Shown: piece by piece, positions 25,509 through 35,550 of the stretch
Layout: each line of letters opens with the position of its first letter
Numbering within the stretch: the stretch's first letter is position 1
Assembly (NCBI RefSeq): GCF_024399475.1
Contig: NZ_CP101620.1
Coordinates: forward strand, 911,608 to 975,607
Origin: Allocoprobacillus halotolerans
Lineage (GTDB): Bacteria; Bacillota_I; Bacilli_A; Erysipelotrichales; Coprobacillaceae
Direction of reading: 5' to 3'
Length of the DNA stretch: 64,000 bases
The notes under the pieces: generated by a model
What the model was told of the DNA's origin: nothing
What the model saw: only the letters and a program-made list of their open reading frames with translations
Database searches by the model: none
Position numbers and translations under genes: made by a program

Positions 25509-26659
25509 TATTCAATCACTCTCACTTGAATGACATTTTCTAATTTCTTTAATTCTTCTTTATCTACAACATCTTGTGTATCAATCATGGTATAAGCATA
25601 TTCCCCTTTTGCTTTATTGACCATGTTTTCAATATTAATATGATTATTTGCAAGTAAAGTTGCAAATTGTGCTAACATATTTGGTACATTTTTATGGATT
25701 AAACAAATACGATATTTTGTTGTACGTGGTTCTTTGACTGCTGGCATGTTGACAGAATTTGTAATATTTCCATTTTCTAAATAATCTTTCATTTCTTTTA
25801 CTGCCATACTTGCACAATTATCTTCAGATTCAGGTGTTGATGCTCCTAAATGTGGCATAACTACAACATCTTTTTGATCAATAATATCATCTGTTGCAAA
25901 GTCTGTAATATATTTTTTGATTTTACCACTTTGAATCCCTGCCAAAACATCTTGAGAATTGACAAGATCTGCTCTGGCAAAGTTTAAAATACGTACACCA
26001 TCTTTCATTTTAGCAATACTTTCTTGATTAATCATCCCTTTTGTTTCAGGTGTACTTGGCGCATGAAGTGTAATATAATCACATTCACTAAAAATTGTAT
26101 CCATATTTTGAGCATTTTTAACCCATTTACTCATTCCCCATGCAGCATCTACAGAAATATATGGATCATATCCATAAACTTCCATCCCCAATTTAATCGC
26201 CGCATTAGCAACATGAACACCTATTGCTCCTAAACCAATAATCCCTAATTTTTTACCATCTAATTCTGGTCCTACAAATTGACTTTTTCCTTTTTCGACA
26301 AGTTTTCCAACATCATTTTGTCCTTTTAAAGTTTTCACCCATTCAATAGCTTCTACAACCTGACGTGAAGCTAGAAATAGTCCACATAAAACCAACTCTT
26401 TAACCGCATTGGCATTAGCTCCTGGTGTATTAAAAACAACAATTCCTTGTTCACTACATTTATCAATAGGGATATTATTCACCCCTGCACCAGCTCTAGC
26501 TATCGCTTTTAATGTTGTTGGAAAATTATAATCATGCAAAGAGGCAGAACGAACTAAAATTCCATCTTCTTGTTCAATGTCTTCTCCTATTTGATATTGA
26601 TCATGAAACAAATCTGTTCCTGCCGGAGAAATTTTATTCATTAATTTTATCTTATACAT
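25508..26659 (-). CDS. serA: D-3-phosphoglycerate dehydrogenase
   Basis: About 383 residues from MYKIKLMNKISPAGTDLF (ATG 26659; the in-frame GTG at 26668 lies inside the ribosome site). First step of serine synthesis: 3-phosphoglycerate to 3-phosphohydroxypyruvate with NAD. The NAD-binding loop is LGIIGLGAIGVHVANAA near 142. Catalytic Arg lies in NFARADLV near 230 and His in VVMPHLGASTPES near 283. A C-terminal ACT domain is present (RICLIHKNVPNMLAQFATLL), so feedback by serine is possible. It overlaps the stop region of serC, so the two are co-translated. Confidence 0.95.
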   Translation of the reverse strand: MYKIKLMNKISPAGTDLFHDQYQIGEDIEQEDGILVRSASLHDYNFPTTLKAIARAGAGVNNIPIDKCSEQGIVVFNTPGANANAVKELVLCGLFLASRQVVEAIEWVKTLKGQNDVGKLVEKGKSQFVGPELDGKKLGIIGLGAIGVHVANAAIKLGMEVYGYDPYISVDAAWGMSKWVKNAQNMDTIFSECDYITLHAPSTPETKGMINQESIAKMKDGVRILNFARADLVNSQDVLAGIQSGKIKKYITDFATDDIIDQKDVVVMPHLGASTPESEDNCASMAVKEMKDYLENGNITNSVNMPAVKEPRTTKYRICLIHKNVPNMLAQFATLLANNHINIENMVNKAKGEYAYTMIDTQDVVDKEELKKLENVIQVRVIE

Positions 26660-26664
26660 TGATC

Positions 26665-27750
26665 TCACCCATTTTCTTCTTCAAATTTTTTCATAAAGGC
26701 AACTAATGCCTCCACACCTTCTTTTTCCATCGCATTATAAATAGAGGCACGAATACCACCTACTGAACGATGACCTTTTAAGTTTGTCATTCCTGCTTTG
26801 ACAGATTCTTTAACAAACAATGCATCTAAATCTTTATTTGGACAAGTAAATGTCACATTCATAATAGAGCGATTATCAGGATTACTATGTGTCTGATAGA
26901 AATCGCTTTGATCTAGGTAGTCATAAAGAAGTTTCGCTTTTTCTTCATTAATTTTTTGCATTACTTCTAAGCCACCCAAATCATCAATCCATTTTAAAAC
27001 TTCACCTAATACATAGATAGAGAATGTTGGTGGTGTATTGTACATAGAATCGTTTTTCGCAATTGTATCATATTCCATTAAAACAGGAATTTTATCTTGA
27101 TGATCTTGAATCAAATCTTCTCTGACAATCACAACACCTAATCCAGCAATTCCCATATTTTTTTGTGCACCCGCATAAATCATACCATAATCACTAACCT
27201 GAATAGGTTTAGATAAAATATTTGATGACATATCTGCCACAATTGGAACGCCATGTGTATCAGGAACATATTTCCATTCTGTTCCATAAATCGTATTGTT
27301 TGAACATAAATGCACATATGATGTATCTTCTCTTAAATCTAATTCATCTTGTGTTGGAATATGTTTAAAGTTGCGTTCACTTCCATCATAAACAATATGC
27401 ACATCTCCAAATTTCTTTGCTTCTTGGGCTGATTTTTTAGAAAAAGCCCCTGTCACAATATAATCAGCTTTCCCATTTTTCATTAAATTTAAAGGAATAG
27501 TAGAAAACTGCTGTGTAGCCCCACCTTGAATAAATAATATTTGATAGTTATCAGGTATATTCATAACCTTCTTTAACATGGTTTTTGTTTCATTAAAAAT
27601 TTCAAGATAGGATGATGATCGATGACTCATTTCCATAACACTCATACCACTATCGTTATAATTCAACATTTTAGAAGCAATACTTTCTAATACAGATACA
27701 GGTAATGTTGATGGACCTGCTGAAAAGTTATAAACTCTTTTTGTCGTCAT
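26665..27750 (-). CDS. serC: Phosphoserine aminotransferase
   Basis: 361 residues. It converts 3-phosphohydroxypyruvate to phosphoserine with glutamate. It begins MTTKRVYNFSAGPSTLPVSV, has the SerC motif GGATQQFSTIPLNL near 78, and the PLP Lys in IYAGAQKNMGIAGLG near 195. C-terminal GHRSVGGIRASIYNAM is diagnostic. It is first in the serC-serA operon. A phosphoserine phosphatase is not next to it, though the PHP protein upstream (27929-28726) might act as a phosphatase. Confidence 0.96.
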   Translation of the reverse strand: MTTKRVYNFSAGPSTLPVSVLESIASKMLNYNDSGMSVMEMSHRSSSYLEIFNETKTMLKKVMNIPDNYQILFIQGGATQQFSTIPLNLMKNGKADYIVTGAFSKKSAQEAKKFGDVHIVYDGSERNFKHIPTQDELDLREDTSYVHLCSNNTIYGTEWKYVPDTHGVPIVADMSSNILSKPIQVSDYGMIYAGAQKNMGIAGLGVVIVREDLIQDHQDKIPVLMEYDTIAKNDSMYNTPPTFSIYVLGEVLKWIDDLGGLEVMQKINEEKAKLLYDYLDQSDFYQTHSNPDNRSIMNVTFTCPNKDLDALFVKESVKAGMTNLKGHRSVGGIRASIYNAMEKEGVEALVAFMKKFEEENG

Positions 27751-27912
27751 ATCGACATCCTCCTTTTTAGAATATTGATGTTATTATATATGATTTATAC
27801 AAATTTATCAATTAATTTTATAATTTTTCATAATTTGGAACATTATTTTTATTAAATTGTATACAATAAAGCAATTTCCACCTCCACCTTTATAATATAT
27901 TTCAATAAAACA

Positions 27913-27943
27913 AAAAAAGAACAAGTATTTAAAACTCGTTCAT
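27913..27943 (-). terminator. Terminator after the PHP phosphatase gene
   Basis: On the minus strand GAACGAGT pairs with ACTTGTTC around TTTAAAT, followed by a T7 run. The upstream arm is in the last codons of the gene. Confidence 0.75.
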
Positions 27944-28726
27944 TCTTTGCATTGCTTCTTGTATAAAGTTTCCTACATCTTGAGGTTTATGTGCATCTGA
28001 AGCATAAATTAATGGAATGTCATTGTCTTTAAAAATACGCAATAGTTCATCAGACAATCCCAAATCAGGATGATTATAACGATAATAACATCCAACATTA
28101 TTTTCTGCTTTCATATGATGTTGTTTTAAAAGTTCTGCCATTTTTTGATAAGTTGGCTTTAAATCATAATTAGGATAAATTTGAAAAAGTTTAATCGTAT
28201 CTGGATGAGCTAACTGGGTAAATAAATCAGATTTAATTAATTGAAACACCAAATCATAATATCTTTGATAAATATGATTGACATCATATTGATTCCACAA
28301 TAATTCTTTAGAAAAACTCATATCATATAAAATACCATCTATTGAATGAATAGCACCCACAATAAAATCAAAAGAATACATACTTAATACTTCTCTTATA
28401 TTATCTTCATATTGAGGAACATAACAAACTTCTAATCCATATTTCACTTTAACTGGTAAATCCATAGCTTGTATGTCTTTCATTAAATCCACAAAATCAC
28501 TGATATGATCTTTAAACTTCATTTTTTTGTTTTCTAGCCATGTCTTTTGTACATCATGAACTTTTAAACCTTCATAAATAGGTTCAAATTCTATAAAACG
28601 ATGCGTATGATCTAAAATTTGTATTTCATCCAATCCTTTTTGATGTGCTGTTTCAACAAATTGTAATACATATTCTTTAGTTAATGGTCCATTTTCTAAA
28701 TGCATATGTCCATCTATATATTTCAT
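27929..28726 (-). CDS. PHP-domain phosphatase, histidinol-phosphatase (HisK/HisJ) family
   Basis: About 265 residues from MKYIDGHMHLENGPLTKEYV (ATG 28726, RBS AAAGGGG). Metal-binding PHP motifs: GHMHLE near 5, EIQILDHTHRF near 35, KYGLEVCYVP near 100, FIVGAIHSIDG near 130, LAHPDTI near 190 and YASDAHKP near 240. The family includes histidinol-phosphate phosphatase, but no his genes are near. It lies upstream of serC-serA with its own terminator, so a role as phosphoserine phosphatase is possible but unproven. Confidence 0.82.
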   Translation of the reverse strand: MKYIDGHMHLENGPLTKEYVLQFVETAHQKGLDEIQILDHTHRFIEFEPIYEGLKVHDVQKTWLENKKMKFKDHISDFVDLMKDIQAMDLPVKVKYGLEVCYVPQYEDNIREVLSMYSFDFIVGAIHSIDGILYDMSFSKELLWNQYDVNHIYQRYYDLVFQLIKSDLFTQLAHPDTIKLFQIYPNYDLKPTYQKMAELLKQHHMKAENNVGCYYRYNHPDLGLSDELLRIFKDNDIPLIYASDAHKPQDVGNFIQEAMQRMNEF

Positions 28727-28869
28727 TTCAATCAACCCCTTTATCTATATCATTTAAACTATAATTCAAAGTCAAGCGAAATCATCAACACAAAATTGTC
28801 AAACGAGCCAATTTTCAATAAAATCTCGACTGAACTTCGACTTATTTATTTTAAAGTATACACTCTTAA

Positions 28870-29360
28870 TTATATCAGTTCAAGCAAAGTCTTATTTGTA
28901 TAAATAACTTTCATTCCATTATCATATGTTCCTATAACAGTATGCTTTCCATGATAGAAAGTATCTTTGAAAATAAAATCAGATTTCAATTGATTATCAT
29001 GTCCCGTTAAAATAGCTCCTATGCAAGTTAAAGGTGTTCCACCTTTTGGATTTGTTATTCTACATAAAGATTCTATAACATTAAGGAAACAATAATCATT
29101 ATATGTTGATGGCACTTCTTTATTCAAAGCTATATTTTTTAAAGAATAAAATGCATTATAAAAATCTACATCAGGATAGTTTTTCCACTTTGATAAATCA
29201 ACATGCAATATAAGTTTATTGTTTTCAATGATTAAATCTTTTTCATGAATTTGAAAGACTGATTTACATGATGATTAAAAACATTCATAACTTTTTATTT
29301 TGATAAAGTATCAAAAATAAATTGAATATCACTCACATCATTCAATTGTATCTCTTTCAT
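28870..29360 (-). pseudogene. Broken gene of unknown function
   Basis: A coding-like stretch with at least two frame breaks. The N-terminal piece is MKEIQLNDVSDIQFIFDTLS (ATG 29360), then KSVFQIHEKDLIIENNKL and DLSKWKNYPDVDFYNAFYSL in another frame, ending in TVIGTYDNGMKVIYTNKTLL at 28870. The central piece from 29208 is open for 112 residues. I do not recognise the family: no signal peptide, membrane segment or catalytic motif stands out. Repaired length would be about 160 residues. No clear ribosome site precedes the first ATG. Confidence 0.4.
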
Positions 29361-29495
29361 TTTTATCGTCTCTTTGTTTTATTATATGAAAATCTTTACT
29401 GATTGTAAAATTATATTCTTTATTTATTTCCAAAATATTGAAATATGAAGTTGTATAAAAGATTTGTGATATAATCTTTAATAGAGGTGATGAAA

Positions 29496-31163
29496 ATGCA
29501 AACATGGTGGAAAGAAGAAATTGTTTATCAAATTTATCCTAAAAGTTTTAAAGATAGTAATCATGATGGTATTGGAGATATTCAAGGAATTATCGAAAAA
29601 TTAGATTATTTAGAAACTTTAGGCGTGACAATGCTTTGGGTTTGTCCTGTCTATTTATCTCCAATGGATGATAATGGTTATGATATTGCCAATTATTATC
29701 AGATTCATCCCGATTTTGGAACAATGGAGGATATGGATGAACTGATTCAAAAAGCTAAAGAGAAAAATATTAAAATTATTATGGATTTAGTCATCAATCA
29801 TACATCAGATGAACATGCATGGTTCCAAGAAGCACTAAAAAATCCTGATAGTCCTTATCGTCAATATTATATATTTAAAGAAGGTGTTCATCATCAACCA
29901 CCTACAAATTGGCGTTCTGTTTTTAGTGGTTCTGTATGGGAAGAAGTTCCTGATGAAGAAAATATGTACTATTTTCATTCTTTTTCTAAAAAACAACCTG
30001 ATCTCAATTGGGAAAATCCACAAATGCGTGAAGATATTTATCGTATGGTGAATTGGTGGCTTGAAAAAGGAATAGCTGGTTTTAGAGTCGACGCAATTAA
30101 CTTTATCAAAAAAGATCAAAGTTGGCAAAATGGTCCAGTTGATGGCGCTGATGGGTTATCTTCTTGTTTTGAATTTACAAGAAATCAACCTGGTATTGAA
30201 GTTTTCTTTCAAGAATTAAGAGAAAAGACTTTTGATGTCCATCAATGTATGACAGTTGCGGAAGCTGTTGGTGTTCCTTATCATCAATTAGATATATTTA
30301 TTGGACAAAAAGGATGTTTCTCAATGATGTTTGATTTTAATTATTCACATATTGATATTACAGAACATGAAGAATGGTTTCCTATTCAAAATTGGACAAT
30401 GCAGGAATATAAAGATAAACTCTTTTTAAGTCAAAAAGAAATATTTAAAACTGGATGGTGTGGTGTCTTTTTAGAAAATCATGATATGCAAAGAAGTTTA
30501 AATAGATTAATACGTGAACCTAAAGAACGTACTTTTCAAAGTGCCAAAGCACTTGGTCAATTATTTATGTTTTTAAAAGGTACACCTTTCATTTATCAAG
30601 GTGAAGAAATTGGTATGATTAATAATCATCGACTTTCCATTGAAGATTTTGATGATTTAAATTCACATGCTCAATATCGTAGAGCCTTACAAGAAGGTTA
30701 CAATCAAGAAGAAGCCCTTGAATTTGTGAATCGTCGTAGTCGTGATAATACTCGTTCGCCTATGAGTTGGAACAATCAACTCTATGCAGGATTTGGTGAT
30801 GTCAAACCTTGGTTAAAGAATAATGAATATTATCAAGAAATCAATGTTGAAAAACAAGAGAATGACCCAGAATCCGTTTTATCTTATTATCGACAGATGA
30901 TTGCGTTAAGAAAAAATCCTTTGTATCAACAAACTTTTGTATATGGTGATTTTATTCCATTAGACACGGAAGAATATGTCATTGCCTATATACGACAAGA
31001 TCAACACAATAAGATTTTATGTATTCATAATCTTCAAAATAAAACAACATCTTTTTCATTAGAAAATGATTCAAAAATTCTTTTATCTAATGATCAAGTC
31101 ATTATCAATCAACAACAGATTCAACTTTTGCCATATCAAGCAATTATTTTACAAATAGTTTGA
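29496..31163 (+). CDS. Oligo-1,6-glucosidase / alpha-glucosidase, GH13
   Basis: About 555 residues from MQTWWKEEIVYQIYPKSFKD (ATG 29496 after AGAGGTG; two upstream in-frame starts fall in the ribosome site). It is a cytosolic GH13 enzyme that releases glucose from isomaltose-like or short alpha-glucosides. GH13 regions: DLVINHTSDEHAWF near 97, nucleophile Asp in GIAGFRVDAINFI near 195, acid Glu in MTVAEAVGVP near 255, and FLENHDMQRS near 325. A MalL/DexB-type active site is likely. It stands alone, with a -10 TATAAT near 29470, followed by a tiny frame. Confidence 0.92.
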   Translation: MQTWWKEEIVYQIYPKSFKDSNHDGIGDIQGIIEKLDYLETLGVTMLWVCPVYLSPMDDNGYDIANYYQIHPDFGTMEDMDELIQKAKEKNIKIIMDLVINHTSDEHAWFQEALKNPDSPYRQYYIFKEGVHHQPPTNWRSVFSGSVWEEVPDEENMYYFHSFSKKQPDLNWENPQMREDIYRMVNWWLEKGIAGFRVDAINFIKKDQSWQNGPVDGADGLSSCFEFTRNQPGIEVFFQELREKTFDVHQCMTVAEAVGVPYHQLDIFIGQKGCFSMMFDFNYSHIDITEHEEWFPIQNWTMQEYKDKLFLSQKEIFKTGWCGVFLENHDMQRSLNRLIREPKERTFQSAKALGQLFMFLKGTPFIYQGEEIGMINNHRLSIEDFDDLNSHAQYRRALQEGYNQEEALEFVNRRSRDNTRSPMSWNNQLYAGFGDVKPWLKNNEYYQEINVEKQENDPESVLSYYRQMIALRKNPLYQQTFVYGDFIPLDTEEYVIAYIRQDQHNKILCIHNLQNKTTSFSLENDSKILLSNDQVIINQQQIQLLPYQAIILQIV

Positions 31164-31178
31164 TAGGAGGTTTGTTTC

Positions 31179-31301
31179 ATGAAACAAATAGAAAGTTTAA
31201 ATAAACATATTGTCATCTATCCAATCTATGGTAATCAGCCAGTTGATTCTTGGCTTTGTGATGCTTTAGGATATGATGTCAATGATATTCAAAACATCTG
31301 A
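31179..31301 (+). CDS. Short frame of 40 residues after the alpha-glucosidase
   Basis: A good ribosome site (TAGGAGG, 8 bases before ATG) starts MKQIESLNKHIVIYPIYGNQ and the frame stops after GYDVNDIQNI at 31301. It starts 15 bases after the glucosidase stop, so it is probably in the same transcript. I do not recognise it. It could be the intact start of a longer gene whose remainder was deleted, since coding-like sequence ends abruptly before the terminator. Confidence 0.4.
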   Translation: MKQIESLNKHIVIYPIYGNQPVDSWLCDALGYDVNDIQNI

Positions 31302-31355
31302 TGTTAGTACAGCCGAAATATTGGTAAGAAGTTTTGTGACATTTTTCTCACAACA

Positions 31356-31381
31356 AAAATAGCACTTTTGTGCTATTTTTT
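31356..31381. terminator. Bidirectional terminator between convergent units
   Basis: AAAATAGCAC-TTTT-GTGCTATTTT with T or A runs on both sides, between the glucosidase unit and the ABC exporter gene ending at 31380. Confidence 0.8.
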
Positions 31382-33239
31382 AGTCTAATTCAAATTGTCC
31401 AGTATACAATTGATAATAACGTCCTTTTTGTTCGATTAATTCATCATGACTTCCACGTTCAATGATTTCACCATGATCTAAAACCATAATCGCATTAGAA
31501 TTTCTAACCGTTGATAATCTATGAGCAATCACAAAAACAGTACGATTTTCCATTAAACGATCCATACCTTTTTCAATCAATTTTTCGGTACGAGTATCAA
31601 TAGAACTTGTCGCTTCATCTAAAATCAAAACTGGAGGATTCGCAATCGCTGCTCTAGCAATCGCCAATAATTGACGTTGTCCTTGTGAAAGATTGGCTCC
31701 GTCACCACTCAACATTGTGTCATAGCCATTAGGCAATCTTTTAATAAAGCTATGGGCATTCGCTAATTTAGCGGCTTCAATGACTTCATCCATTGTTGCA
31801 TCTAATTTTCCGTATCGTATATTATCAGCAATTGTTCCTGTAAATAAATGTGTATCTTGTAAAACAATGGATATAGAATGTCTTAAATCTTCTTTCATAA
31901 TAAGCTTAATATCTATTCCATCATAAGTAATACTTCCACTATGAATATCATAAAAGCGATTAATCAAATTTGTAATCGTTGTTTTTCCTGCACCTGTACT
32001 TCCTACAAAAGCAATCTTTTGTCCTGGTTTCGCAAACAAGTTGATATTCTTTAAAATAGGAACATTTTCTTCATAACCAAAAACAACATCATGAAAACGC
32101 ACATCTCCCTTTAATTCCACCAGGTCCACACCGCCATCACTTCGTGGATGTCGCCATGCCCAATATCCTGTATGTTCATGACATTCATACAAATGTCCAT
32201 CTTGATCTTTTCTGACTCTTGTTAATGTTACTTTTCCTTCATCAATTTCAGGTTTTTCAGACATCATCTGGAAGATTCTTTCTGCCCCTGCTATCGCCGC
32301 TAAAATAAAGTTTAACTGTTGGGTAAATTGATTAATAGGTTGCGCTGTTTGTCTGACAAAAACAAGATATGATGATAAACTTCCTAAATCCATAAACCCA
32401 TGAATGGTTAAAAAACCACCTACGCATGCCACAATCGCATAATTAAAATAAGAAAGGCTTACAACTGTAGGAATACTACGTCCTGAATAGGTTAAAGCAT
32501 TTGTCGCTGCTTCTTGTAAAATAACATTGCGGCGATTAAATTCTTCAATATTTGCTTGTTCATGATTAAACACCTTAACAACTTTGACTCCATCCACCAT
32601 TTCTTCAATAAATCCATTCAAGTTTCCTAGTGCTGCCTGTTGTTTAGAAAAATAATGTTTACTACGTTTCGTTAAATATTGAATCATGATATACATTATA
32701 ATCATACTAACAAAAACAATAAGTGATAACTGCCAACTTAAAACAAAAATTAAGGTTAATGTTCCAACAATCATCATAAAACTTTGAATCAAGTTATCAA
32801 AACAGTTATTCAAAGCATCTTGAACTGTATCTAAGTCATTCGTAAAATGACTCATCATTTCTCCATGTGTATGACTATCAAAATAACGAATAGGTAATTT
32901 CTGTGTTTTTTCAAATAATTCTTGTCGCATTTCTTTCACAATCTTTTGTGAAGTATGCACCATTAACTGTTTATAAATAGCTGTTGACGTTGCTCCAATC
33001 ATATAAACAATAACCATAAAAACAATAAAATGAAATAAACCATCATAATCTCCTGGCATTAAATAACGATTAATCACTGTACGAATTTGAAATGTTCCCC
33101 ATAGATTAATACCAGTACTCAACATAACCAATAAAGCAACAATACTTAAAGCATATTTATGATAACCAATATATTTTTTAAAGGAGCGTAAAGTTTTCGT
33201 CATATCCTGTGGTCTTGCATTTGAAATTTGTTTTGCCAT
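31380..33239 (-). CDS. ABC multidrug-type exporter, half B
   Basis: 619 residues: a six-segment type IV exporter membrane domain (about 30-330), an insert of about 40 residues (KDQDGHLYECHEHTGYWAWR) before the ATPase, Walker A VGSTGAGKTT near 415, signature LSQGQRQLLAIARA near 520, and Walker B VLILDEATSSID near 543. The upstream gene encodes the partner half and the stop/start codons overlap, so the two form an LmrCD/BmrCD-like heterodimer. A MarR regulator heads the unit. Multidrug or lipid export is the general family role. Confidence 0.9.
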   Translation of the reverse strand: MAKQISNARPQDMTKTLRSFKKYIGYHKYALSIVALLVMLSTGINLWGTFQIRTVINRYLMPGDYDGLFHFIVFMVIVYMIGATSTAIYKQLMVHTSQKIVKEMRQELFEKTQKLPIRYFDSHTHGEMMSHFTNDLDTVQDALNNCFDNLIQSFMMIVGTLTLIFVLSWQLSLIVFVSMIIMYIMIQYLTKRSKHYFSKQQAALGNLNGFIEEMVDGVKVVKVFNHEQANIEEFNRRNVILQEAATNALTYSGRSIPTVVSLSYFNYAIVACVGGFLTIHGFMDLGSLSSYLVFVRQTAQPINQFTQQLNFILAAIAGAERIFQMMSEKPEIDEGKVTLTRVRKDQDGHLYECHEHTGYWAWRHPRSDGGVDLVELKGDVRFHDVVFGYEENVPILKNINLFAKPGQKIAFVGSTGAGKTTITNLINRFYDIHSGSITYDGIDIKLIMKEDLRHSISIVLQDTHLFTGTIADNIRYGKLDATMDEVIEAAKLANAHSFIKRLPNGYDTMLSGDGANLSQGQRQLLAIARAAIANPPVLILDEATSSIDTRTEKLIEKGMDRLMENRTVFVIAHRLSTVRNSNAIMVLDHGEIIERGSHDELIEQKGRYYQLYTGQFELD

Positions 33240-34962
33240 TATAAACCAGCTCCTTCCCTTTGAGAATAATAAATATCTTGATAAATAGCATCATGAGCTA
33301 ACAATTCATCATGTGTTCCTATCGCATGAATATGACCATCATCTAAAATTACAATTTGATCTGCATGTTGAACACTTGATACACGTTGAGCAATAATAAT
33401 TTTGGTTGTATCTTTTAAAGATGCCAAGCCTTCTCTAATACTTGCTTCAGTGGCTGTATCTACGGCACTTGTCGAATCATCTAAAATAAGAACTTTAGGC
33501 TTTTTGAGTAACGCTCTGGCAATACACAATCTTTGTTTTTGTCCACCTGAAACATTGACTCCACCCTGTCCCATATCAGTTTGATAACCATCAGGAAAAT
33601 TGTTGATAAATTCATCAACACAAGCAATATGACACGCCCATTCTATATCTTGTTGACTAGCCTCTTTATTTCCCCAAAGTAAATTATCTAAAATCGTTCC
33701 ACTAAATAATGTATTTTTCTGTAAAACCATCCCGACACTATCTCTTAAATGTTCTACGGAATAATCTTTCACATTATGTCCATCCACCAAAACTTCTCCT
33801 TCACTAACATCATAAAGTCTAGGAATCAACTGAACAAGACTTGTTTTGGCAGAACCTGTTCCTCCCAATATACCAATAGTTGAACCACTTGGAATATGCA
33901 AATCTATATCCGTTAAAACATATTCTTTGGCACTGGCTTTATATTTAAAATAAACATGATGAAAATCTATATCTCCGTGTTTCACTTCTAAAGATGTATT
34001 TTGAGGATCATGAATATCTGGGACTTCGTCTAAAACTTCTACAATACGTTCACAACTGGCAATGGAACGTGTCAACATTAAAAAGACAGCAGAAATCATC
34101 ATTAAAGAATTTAAAATCTGTAAAACATAACTTAAAAAGCCTGTTAATTCACCAACTTGCATAGTACCATTTAAAATCATTTGTCCTCCAAAAATAAAAT
34201 GGATACAATCGTTAAATACATAACATATTGAAACAATGGCATATTCCATACGGATGTACGAAAAGCTTTTTCACTATTTTGTTTCAATCCTTCATTCATC
34301 TTTTCAAACTTACTGGCTTCATAGCCTTCTCTGACATATGATTTGACAACACGCATCGCATTTAAATTCTCTTGAACAACGGTATTGATTTGATCCACAC
34401 TTGATTGCATCAATTTATAAAGAGGTCCTACTCTTTTGACAATCACAAACAAACCAATTCCCAATATAGGTGTCGCAACAATAAAAATCAAAGCCAATTT
34501 AGCATTAATTGTAAAAGTAAAAAACAATGCCAACAACAACATAAAAGGTGCACGTACTAATGGTCTAATACCATTACAAATGGCATTTTGAATAATGATG
34601 ACATCACTTGTTAAACGAGTAATTAAAGATGATGTTGAAAAATGATCAGTATTCGCAAAAGAAAAATTCTGAACCTTTTCAAACTCATCTTTTCTAAGTT
34701 CTGCCCCAAAACCTTGTCCTGCCCTCGCTGCAAAACGTGCATATAAAACGCCTAGAAAATAAGCAATCGTTGCGCATATTACCATCAAAACACCCTGGAT
34801 TACAATATAATTGGTATCTTGACTCGCCACCCCAACATCTATAATATTAGCCATTAATATGGGAATGACTAATTCAAATATTGTTTCACCAATAATACAT
34901 AAACAAGCCCATACAAAATAACGACGATATTTTTGAGTATAAGGCCATAAACGTTTTAACAT
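33239..34962 (-). CDS. ABC multidrug-type exporter, half A (one frameshift)
   Basis: About 574 residues if repaired. The start MLKRLWPYTQKYRRYFVWAC follows AGGAGGAG. The frame runs to LTIVSILFLEDK near 34177, and the rest continues in another frame from FIFGGQMILNGTMQVGELTG. One missing T near 34190 explains it (ATTTT where ATTTTT is expected). ATPase: Walker A LGGTGSAKTSL near 370 of the repaired protein, signature VSGGQKQRLCIARAL, Walker B VLILDDSTSAVDT. In Walker A the usual G-K-T is present but preceded by S-A, a minor change, and Walker B has Asp in place of the catalytic Glu (LILDD). This is the usual degenerate-site half of such heterodimers. Confidence 0.88.
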
Positions 34963-34993
34963 CTTTTCTCCTCCTATAAAATCTCTTTCCCAG

Positions 34994-35401
34994 TTAAATT
35001 TGTATACATTCTACATAAGTATTCCTGAAACTGCTTTTTTCATCCTCACTGAACCCTTTTAATGAAATCTGTTCAACTTCTAAACAATGCTCATTCCATT
35101 TTTTCAAAGCACTTTCTCCTGTTTCAGTCAAATTCAATTGATAAGCACGTTTATTTTGAGGATTAATCGCTTTTACAATCATTTTTTTATCAGCTAAATT
35201 ATCAAGGATCTTACTCACTGTTGCACTTTCAACATCACATTCTTTTGCGATATCTTTGAGCTTACAATTTTCATGTGTTTGAATATAACGTAAAACTTTC
35301 GGTTGTCCTGGTGATAAATGAAAAAGATTCATATTTGCTCGGTTTTTTTGCCTTTGGGCATGAAAAGCCTTAAAAACTAGCATATAAAATGGTGTTTTCA
35401 T
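34994..35401 (-). CDS. MarR-family transcriptional regulator
   Basis: About 135 residues from MKTPFYMLVFKAFHAQRQKN (ATG 35401, RBS GGAGG). Winged-helix DNA-binding region: CKLKDIAKECDVESATVSKI near 55-75 and wing KKMIVKAINPQNKRAYQLNL. It heads the exporter operon, 31 bases before the first ABC gene, and a perfect 24-base palindrome lies just upstream. Together these indicate an autoregulated repressor of the exporter. Confidence 0.92.
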   Translation of the reverse strand: MKTPFYMLVFKAFHAQRQKNRANMNLFHLSPGQPKVLRYIQTHENCKLKDIAKECDVESATVSKILDNLADKKMIVKAINPQNKRAYQLNLTETGESALKKWNEHCLEVEQISLKGFSEDEKSSFRNTYVECIQI

Positions 35402-35425
35402 AATTTCCTCCATTCGTTAGCATCC

Positions 35426-35449
35426 TAATAATTAGTATACTAATTATTA
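35426..35449 (-). promoter_or_regulatory. MarR operator, perfect 24-base palindrome
   Basis: TAATAATTAGTA followed by its exact reverse complement. It lies about 25 bases upstream of the marR start, the usual place for autorepression. Confidence 0.72.
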
Positions 35450-35550
35450 TAGACTTCTTCTTTTCTTTTATCAAGAGAAATGTATGTCATTTCATTTGCT
35501 TGTTAAAAATACGAGTGATATAATACATTAAGAAAGAAGGTCGATGACAC

